Assembly: GCA_947479075.1 (NCBI GenBank)
Contig: CANJZR010000293.1
Location: forward strand, 1 to 5,414
DNA: 5,414 nucleotides
Reading direction: 5' to 3'
From: Planctomycetaceae bacterium
Lineage (GTDB): Bacteria; Planctomycetota; Planctomycetia; Planctomycetales; Planctomycetaceae
In this document: positions 1 through 4,464 of the stretch, piece by piece
Layout of the letters: each line of letters opens with the position of its first letter
How positions within the stretch are numbered: position 1 is the first letter of the stretch
The notes under the pieces: generated by a model
What the model saw: the letters and a program-made list of their open reading frames with translations, nothing else
Told to the model about the DNA's origin: nothing
Databases searched by the model: none
Position numbers and translations under genes: made by a program

Positions 1-775
1 ACTCCAGACCATGCTCACGCTTCAGCGTCAACCGCTCCAGCTGTCCAGTCTGCCGCGAAAGAGCTGCCTTGAAGAACGCGTTGGAGATGTCGAGTCCGAA
101 ACCCTCGCCCGCGACCGTCATGTCCGACGGGTATTCCGGCAACTCTGCATCGGGATTTCCATACAGTACGAAAAACCGCTGCGTCTGGTTCGGCTCACTA
201 TCCATCAGCCACAGGATCTGACAACTGCGTTCACGACCGCGTCGGACCTCGTGAAAGATCTGGCAAGGGACCTCGATCAGTCGGCTCCCCTCGACCCGGG
301 CCATCCGGACCTCGCGCAGCAGCGATGTCACCTGATCGTCTGGAAAGCTCAAGGTCACCTCAACCGGCTCCGACTTCCGAGCCTCGCCGGTCGTCTCTGC
401 AATCGCGATTTCCTTGCAGTACTTCCACCCCTTCGCCCATTCCGCAGCTGCGGGGCCGAGAGACTCCACCAGTTGGAATTCCCCAGCCTCAACCAGCGAC
501 TTGCCCGCCGGCTGTTCTTCCACTTGAGTCTGCCTGGCGGTATCCCGCAACGAATGCGTGAGCGACCTCACCAGGTCGTAGTCCTTCTTCTCCCACGCCT
601 CCTGCAGCAGCTTCATCTTCGTCTCGAATGAATCGGTTCGCTCAGCAGCGGAGAGCACCGGCGGTGCGGCCACCTGCCCTTGCGCCTGCAACTTGCAGGG
701 CACAGCCAATGCTGTGAGGCTAAATGCCCCGGCAAGATATGCCAGTGTGGTCAAAATCGAATGGGAACGTCTCAT
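1..775 (-). CDS. Exported protein of unknown function (3' end outside window)
   Basis: The frame is open from the ATG at 773-775 to the window edge, giving 258 codons with no stop, so the C-terminus is missing. An in-frame TGA lies upstream and I found no better start between it and the ATG. The N-terminus is a classical signal peptide: two Arg at residues 2-3, a hydrophobic core at about 7-25, and possible signal peptidase sites after A24 (ALA) or A31 (LQA). C27 follows Pro, so it is not a convincing lipobox. Residues 45-90 are charged and probably helical. Residues 136-258 look like beta-sandwich sequence. The stretch at about 228-258 (LDISNAFF, then TGQLERLTLKREHG) resembles the entry to the supersandwich domain of carbohydrate-active enzymes (an N-x-x-F/Y strand, then a TG-x-[IL] turn). 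That resemblance is inference; no catalytic residue can be named. A periplasmic or outer-surface location is likely. No strong Shine-Dalgarno is seen. Confidence 0.8.
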   Translation of the reverse strand, partial: MRRSHSILTTLAYLAGAFSLTALAVPCKLQAQGQVAAPPVLSAAERTDSFETKMKLLQEAWEKKDYDLVRSLTHSLRDTARQTQVEEQPAGKSLVEAGEFQLVESLGPAAAEWAKGWKYCKEIAIAETTGEARKSEPVEVTLSFPDDQVTSLLREVRMARVEGSRLIEVPCQIFHEVRRGRERSCQILWLMDSEPNQTQRFFVLYGNPDAELPEYPSDMTVAGEGFGLDISNAFFKAALSRQTGQLERLTLKREHGLE

Positions 776-877
776 GACTCTTGATCTCAAAAGGCACCAA
801 CTGTTTTCGATCAAGAGGATACCGGCAGCTCACGTCTCATGCACGGTCATCGCCCTTTCGATTCGTGGGAAGCCCAT

Positions 878-898
878 CCCGTATATGTTCGATACGGG
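878..898. repeat. Short inverted repeat between waaA and the exported-protein gene
   Basis: CCCGTAT (878-884) and ATACGGG (892-898) form a perfect 7-bp stem with a 7-base loop. It lies in the 153-base gap after the waaA stop (929) and before the next start (775). No T-run follows on the minus strand, so it is not a textbook intrinsic terminator. It could be a weak terminator, a 3'-end stabilising hairpin or a protein site. Nothing else is recognised in this gap. Confidence 0.4.
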
Positions 899-928
899 CA
901 ACGCGGGAGCCGTACGCTTCACCCGGGC

Positions 929-2254
929 TCATAGTAATTCGAAGAGCCGGGGAATTGTTCGATCGGTTGCTCCTCGCTGCGTTTGGATGTAGGCCAAAGC
1001 GTTCTCACCGCTTTTTGCGGCGAGTTGTGGATTCTCCAGCCAGTTCGAAATCGTGCTCACGATCTCGGACTCTCCTGTGACGACGCGGGCACCATCTGTG
1101 TTAAGGAGACCGCTGGCGACCGTTTGAAAGTTCCAGTAGTTCGGTCCAAAGCACATCGGTTTGGCGAGCATGGCTGGTGCGATCATGCTCTGGCCTCCTC
1201 GATCAGGAGCAAGGCTGCCGCCGACGAAGGCGAAGTCGGCCAGGCCCCAGAATTCGGCCAGCAAGCCGATGGAATCGACGATCGTCACCGCAGCTGAGGA
1301 CTCGCGCGGTGACGTGACTTCGCTATTGAGGACGAATGAGAGCTTGCGATCATGGACCAGTTTCGCAATCTCGGGTGTCCGCTCCGGGTGGCGGGGGACG
1401 ATGACCAGGCGTAAGTGAGGGTGGTCTGATTGCAGCTGTTGCAGGGCGTTGAGGAGAATCTCCTCCTCGGGGGCGTGCGTGCTACCCGCCACCAGGATTC
1501 GCTGCTGGTCTGTGAACCCTAATCGTTGTCGAAGCTTCGCGGATCGGGCGCGGGCATCCGCTGCGATCAGCGCATCGCACTTCAGCGATCCCGTCACTTC
1601 GACCTTCGTTGTGGCGGGACCCAGCAGGTGCCGGATTCTTTCTACGTCCTGTTCGGTCTGCGCTCCCCACCAGTGAATCGCAGCCAGCGCAGGTTGGTGG
1701 AACCAGCTGATTCGCCGGAAATACGCCAACTCATCGTCGTTGATCCGGGTACTGACCACAGCCACCGGAACGTGCTGTCGCTGGGCCTCCAGCAGCAGGT
1801 TGGGCCACAGGTCCAGCTCGGAATGCACGAGCAGACGCGGACGCACTGTGGCGAAGACCCGCCGTACCGCCCAGGTCAGATCGAACGGCAGATAGAAGAC
1901 GAGAGCATCCGGATAAGTATCGCGGGCGACACGTAACCCATCGCGGGTATAGGCTGAGATGACGAGTTGATGAGCAGGTTCGTGCTGGCGAAAACGTTCG
2001 ATCAGCGGGCGCAGCAGCAGCACCTCACCCATGCATGACCCGTGCATCCAGACGACCGGGCGATCAGCGGGCGGGGTCGGGGCAGATCCAATCAGACGCT
2101 GCCAGTGCCCCCCGATGTCATGTCGGCCCGTCACGATCCGGTAGACCCAGACCGGCAGCATCACCACCGAGAGCACCAGATAGATCGCGTTGATGAGGTA
2201 CGGCATGACGTGCTTCGCGGGTTCCTGCCCGATGGACCAGCCGAACGGGATCAC
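929..2254 (-). CDS. waaA: 3-deoxy-D-manno-octulosonic acid (Kdo) transferase
   Basis: WaaA/KdtA (GT30, GT-B fold) transfers Kdo from CMP-Kdo to the lipid A precursor on the cytoplasmic face of the inner membrane. The protein has 441 residues, close to the usual 420-440. Visible landmarks are an N-terminal membrane anchor (about 19-40), the HGSCMGEV segment whose E77 matches the catalytic Glu of the family's SVGE motif, SELDLWPN (145-152), TGSLKCD (221-227), VAGSTHAPEEE (255-265), PRHPER (287-292) and VGGSLAPDRGGQSMIAPA (344-361). In the last motif the usual GGxN..EPA pattern reads GGQS..APA, an unusual substitution. The start taken is GTG at 2252-2254, overlapping the glycosyltransferase stop as GTGA, with GGAG five bases upstream. 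The ATG at 2204-2206 (M17, MPYLINAIYLV) is a real alternative because many homologues begin just before the membrane anchor. It is translationally coupled to the gene upstream. Confidence 0.95.
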   Translation of the reverse strand: MIPFGWSIGQEPAKHVMPYLINAIYLVLSVVMLPVWVYRIVTGRHDIGGHWQRLIGSAPTPPADRPVVWMHGSCMGEVLLLRPLIERFRQHEPAHQLVISAYTRDGLRVARDTYPDALVFYLPFDLTWAVRRVFATVRPRLLVHSELDLWPNLLLEAQRQHVPVAVVSTRINDDELAYFRRISWFHQPALAAIHWWGAQTEQDVERIRHLLGPATTKVEVTGSLKCDALIAADARARSAKLRQRLGFTDQQRILVAGSTHAPEEEILLNALQQLQSDHPHLRLVIVPRHPERTPEIAKLVHDRKLSFVLNSEVTSPRESSAAVTIVDSIGLLAEFWGLADFAFVGGSLAPDRGGQSMIAPAMLAKPMCFGPNYWNFQTVASGLLNTDGARVVTGESEIVSTISNWLENPQLAAKSGENALAYIQTQRGATDRTIPRLFELL

Positions 2255-3141
2255 GCCAACTCCGGCGGGACTGGTTGATTTAACAACACGGTCCAGAACT
2301 CCGCATCGGTCCGCACCTTGACCCGCTGGAACTCCTCATGCTGGGCCACGATCGACTGCGATTCCATGTCCCGTTTCGCCTCATCCGTCAGATGCGGTTC
2401 AAACAGCTTCGGCAGCCAGTACTTATACCACGTCCGGTCATCAAAACAGACCCGGGCGATCAACGCATGATTCCGCCACACATCCTCCCACGTCGCATCG
2501 TACTCCAGCTTCTGCTTGAACATGTGCCGGGTTGGCGTCCCGCACAGATGCAGGATGGGAATGTCCAGAAAGAACGCCTTGACCGAGATCGCCGCCTCCG
2601 ACCCACCCCAGTTCCGCAGCCCCTGAATCCAGTACACACAGTCGTAAGTCTCACGCGACATGAGATAGATCGGCGATCGCAGTGAGGTGACCCGTGTGAC
2701 CTGCTGATGTGGAAGGGCATAGTTCCACCCGGCACTGAAGTATCCACGCTCCGGGCACAATCGAAACGTGGCACCATGGGTCGTATTTGAGTTCGATTCG
2801 TAGTCACGTATGTCAGGCACTACGATTGCTTGATGTGTAGACGCCAAATCGGCACAACTGTTGAGAGCACCCGTCGCCACTCGATGGTGGCCATCGAGAA
2901 ATGCCAAGACTGAGCCTTGTGAATATTGGACAGCCTGGTGTCGACAAAAAGCGACTCCACTGCGACTGGCATTACGAAATACCCGGACCCGCTCATTTAC
3001 GATGCGATCGCATGAATTATCAGTCGATGCATCGTCGATGATGAGAGTTTCAATCGAACCCGTTGTTTTGGAGTGAACAGATGACAATGTTCGCTGTAGC
3101 TCCTCACCTTCGTTGTGGACAGTGACAATGAGTGAAAGCAT
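2251..3141 (-). CDS. GT-A glycosyltransferase (GT2/GT27-like)
   Basis: A 296-residue nucleotide-sugar glycosyltransferase counted from ATG 3139-3141. It opens with LSLIVTVHNEGEEL, the first strand of the GT-A fold; IIDDAS with D36-D37 is the nucleotide-binding acidic pair. The metal-binding motif reads FLDGHH (D83, H85), that is D-x-H rather than the common D-x-D. WGGSEAAISVKAF (178-190) and RHMFK with H206 follow. This D-x-H, WGGE and later His order matches polypeptide GalNAc-transferases (GT27), where Asp and two His hold Mn2+. There is no membrane segment, so it is probably cytoplasmic or peripheral. The stop overlaps waaA (GTGA), suggesting the acceptor is the lipopolysaccharide core or another envelope glycan; this is inference. 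A GTG four codons upstream (3151-3153) is an alternative start. Neither start has a Shine-Dalgarno. The first third is lower in GC than the rest. Confidence 0.9.
   Translation of the reverse strand: MLSLIVTVHNEGEELQRTLSSVHSKTTGSIETLIIDDASTDNSCDRIVNERVRVFRNASRSGVAFCRHQAVQYSQGSVLAFLDGHHRVATGALNSCADLASTHQAIVVPDIRDYESNSNTTHGATFRLCPERGYFSAGWNYALPHQQVTRVTSLRSPIYLMSRETYDCVYWIQGLRNWGGSEAAISVKAFFLDIPILHLCGTPTRHMFKQKLEYDATWEDVWRNHALIARVCFDDRTWYKYWLPKLFEPHLTDEAKRDMESQSIVAQHEEFQRVKVRTDAEFWTVLLNQPVPPELA
2260..2263 (-). promoter_or_regulatory. Ribosome binding site supporting the GTG start of waaA
   Basis: On the minus strand GGAG lies five bases before the GTG at 2252-2254, inside the last codons of the glycosyltransferase gene. 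It favours the overlapping GTG start over the ATG at 2204-2206, which has only a weak purine stretch before it. Confidence 0.5.
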
Positions 3142-3209
3142 CTGGATAATCACGAATGGGGCGTTCTTAACGAAGCACTCATCAGTCGGCTCGCGATAAC
3201 ACCATGCGC

Positions 3210-3386
3210 CTAAACACTACTTCGAATGCTTACCGCAAGAATAAAATGCTCGTTGCAGTTGGAACAGACAAGTGGTCGCGAAGTCATGGTCAACGGAACC
3301 TGAGACGCCCTTGCGGGGACAATCTGCTTATGCAAGAAGCAATGCAATTGGCAATGACAGTCCACTGCCTTGTTATGCCATGACAT
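3210..3386 (-). CDS. Possible 58-residue Cys/His-rich small protein
   Basis: A short frame begins at ATG 3384-3386, only three bases after the TAG stop of the 70-residue gene, and ends at TAG 3210-3212. Cysteines and histidines cluster as C10-H11-C12, H15-C16, H19 and then CSNCNEH (C41, C44, H47), which could hold zinc. A GAGG lies at 3399-3402, eleven bases before the ATG, which is a long spacing. The tight junction suggests translational coupling. Against it: the frame is short, no family is recognised, and the second Cys cluster is followed by an early stop, so it could be a decayed or chance frame. The remaining 68 bases to the glycosyltransferase ATG hold no clear gene. Confidence 0.35.
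   Translation of the reverse strand: MSWHNKAVDCHCQLHCFLHKQIVPARASQVPLTMTSRPLVCSNCNEHFILAVSIRSSV
3343..3355. repeat. 13-bp direct repeat, copy A
   Basis: TGCAATTGGCAAT here recurs exactly at 3636-3648 in the same orientation, 293 bases away. The core TGC-AATTG-GCA is an imperfect inverted repeat. This copy lies inside the possible 58-residue frame and upstream of the glycosyltransferase gene. Confidence 0.5.
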
Positions 3387-3389
3387 CGG

Positions 3390-3602
3390 CTATTTGACCT
3401 CGCAGTCACCGTAATTGTCAGAACATCCCTGCAATCTGCTTAGATCCTGCTGAACTTTTGTGAGGAGGTCTTTGACGATTTCAAGTGTCGTTTGAGCTTG
3501 GATGAGCTGAAATGAAATGGCAGGTGGAACAGGTACTTTACAAGCAGATATGTCGAGCCCTGAAGTACCAGGGTGTGGAGTCGGATTCGGATTGAATGTC
3601 AT
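3390..3602 (-). CDS. Unrecognised 70-residue coiled-coil protein
   Basis: No family is recognised. The N-terminus has prolines at every second position (5, 7, 9, 11), then PVPP around 24-27. Residues 30-59 form a strongly predicted amphipathic helix with an unbroken four-heptad pattern: L33, L40, L47, L54 at one core position and A36, V43, V50, L57 at the other. This is a leucine-zipper-like coiled coil suited to dimerisation or to pairing with a helix in another protein. Three cysteines occur (C21, C60, C67). There is no signal peptide or membrane segment, so it is presumably cytoplasmic. The start ATG at 3600-3602 has AAAGG eight bases upstream. The gene follows the 228-residue gene after a 123-base gap and abuts the small frame beginning at 3386. 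The regular heptads and the ribosome site argue that it is translated; its role is unknown. Confidence 0.6.
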   Translation of the reverse strand: MTFNPNPTPHPGTSGLDISACKVPVPPAISFQLIQAQTTLEIVKDLLTKVQQDLSRLQGCSDNYGDCEVK

Positions 3603-3610
3603 CGGCCGTG

Positions 3611-3615
3611 CCTTT
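3611..3615 (-). promoter_or_regulatory. Ribosome binding site of the 70-residue gene
   Basis: AAAGG on the minus strand sits eight bases before ATG 3600-3602. It is of moderate strength with good spacing, and it supports translation of the small coiled-coil gene. Confidence 0.45.
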
Positions 3616-3635
3616 CAGAAACTCCCATGCTTGCC

Positions 3636-3648
3636 TGCAATTGGCAAT
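3636..3648. repeat. 13-bp direct repeat, copy B
   Basis: TGCAATTGGCAAT, identical to 3343-3355. This copy lies 33 bases upstream of the start of the 70-residue gene, in the gap between it and the 228-residue gene, a position where a regulatory site is possible. Confidence 0.5.
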
Positions 3649-3691
3649 CGCGCATGAAAGAGAGGGACTGGGACTGCATTTCGAGTCGAAG

Positions 3692-3709
3692 GGAATTCCA
3701 TGGAATTCC
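3692..3709. repeat. Perfect 18-bp palindrome
   Basis: GGAATTCCATGGAATTCC is its own reverse complement and is also two GGAATTCC units around a central AT. It lies 17 bases after the stop of the 228-residue gene, in the gap before the 70-residue gene. As RNA it could form a 7-bp stem with a CATG loop, but no U-run follows, so an intrinsic terminator is not supported. A dimeric protein-binding site or a processing hairpin is possible. Confidence 0.6.
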
Positions 3710-3725
3710 TAGTGGAGACTCATTT

Positions 3726-4412
3726 TCATGGTAGCGGGACTGGCGTGATCGTGCGTACAACAACCCCTGTTGGATATCCCGGTATTTGGATGTTCTCTTT
3801 GGTAACTGGATGGTAAGCTTGCCCGGCGGCTGACCAAGCAGCCTGAAGGTACTTGTATGCAGTGGTAGCACTATTTGCTTCTGCTATTTTTATCAACTGT
3901 GCGACCATTGACTTAGAAGGATCATCGCCACCCGGGAGCGGGGGCGCATCATCAATCATCACGATTTCTTTGAGGCCGTTTGCCGTGATAAACTTCCTGA
4001 TGCCTTCGGCGAAATAGTTCGCCAGCACAACATAATCACTACCAGGTGAACTAGGGTCAGATAGAAGATGGTAGTCGAATCCCATTGTCGCCGACCACTG
4101 CATGCGCATGACGCCTGGCTCGTACTTACGATGCTGCATCAGACGATAAACAACGACTATGTCGCCTTTGTTCGCGAATAACGCATCCTTATTGTCATTT
4201 GTCCCGTAGTGCACCTGAGTCCAGTTATACTTGGCAGCCTTCGTGTCATCAAACTCTTCGAAGTTGATCGTGTCTAGCAATCTCGCTGGCGTGATATTCA
4301 TCAGATCACGTGAATGGACCTTTGCGGTCTGGATCAGCATTGTGCTTACCATGGACAGTCTAAGATGGTCGATTGGTTTGGTTTTATTGTAAAGCTGCCA
4401 ATCAAATCCCAT
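3726..4412 (-). CDS. Unrecognised 228-residue cysteine-free protein
   Basis: No family is recognised. The start ATG (4410-4412) has AAGGAG six bases upstream, the best ribosome site in the window. The protein contains no cysteine, no signal peptide and no membrane segment, so it is probably a soluble cytoplasmic protein. It appears mixed alpha/beta: a helical N-terminal third (15-60), a strand-rich middle (GDIVVVYRL at 83-91, then YVVLANYF at 127-134), EIVMIDDAPPLPGGDD (149-164) which looks like a strand ending in an acidic Pro/Gly loop, a helical stretch (167-197), and a strand-like tail (TGVVVRTITPVP). MGFDWQLY at the N-terminus is echoed by MGFDYHLL at 110-117, a weak hint of internal duplication. 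It begins 52 bases after the FGE-domain gene on the same strand with no terminator seen between them, so co-transcription is likely. Codons are AT-richer than in waaA. Confidence 0.8.
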   Translation of the reverse strand: MGFDWQLYNKTKPIDHLRLSMVSTMLIQTAKVHSRDLMNITPARLLDTINFEEFDDTKAAKYNWTQVHYGTNDNKDALFANKGDIVVVYRLMQHRKYEPGVMRMQWSATMGFDYHLLSDPSSPGSDYVVLANYFAEGIRKFITANGLKEIVMIDDAPPLPGGDDPSKSMVAQLIKIAEANSATTAYKYLQAAWSAAGQAYHPVTKENIQIPGYPTGVVVRTITPVPLP

Positions 4413-4418
4413 GGTTTT

Positions 4419-4424
4419 CTCCTT
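4419..4424 (-). promoter_or_regulatory. Ribosome binding site of the 228-residue gene
   Basis: AAGGAG on the minus strand lies six bases before ATG 4410-4412. It is a near-consensus site at good spacing and fixes the start. It stands out because most other starts here have weak or no such site. Confidence 0.75.
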
Positions 4425-4464
4425 GGCTGAGACGGGGATACGTATGAGCGAATCCAGATGACAA

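Noticed and set aside
11..631. Plus-strand open frame of 206 codons
   Set aside because: It lies opposite the exported-protein gene, which has a signal peptide and coherent domain-like sequence. The plus translation is rich in Arg, Leu, Pro and Gln, typical of an antisense shadow of a GC-rich gene.
878..898. Rho-independent terminator after waaA
   Set aside because: The hairpin is real but no T-run follows it on the minus strand, so it is reported only as an inverted repeat.
2460..2807. Minus-strand 115-codon frame inside the glycosyltransferase gene
   Set aside because: It is a shifted reading of the glycosyltransferase; the Arg/Ser/Gly-rich translation has no family features.
3599..3871. 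Minus-strand 90-codon frame overlapping the 3' end of the 228-residue gene and meeting the 70-residue gene as ATGA
   Set aside because: More than half of it is an out-of-frame reading of the 228-residue gene, no ribosome site was noted for it, and its translation shows no domain-like pattern. The ATGA contact is probably chance.
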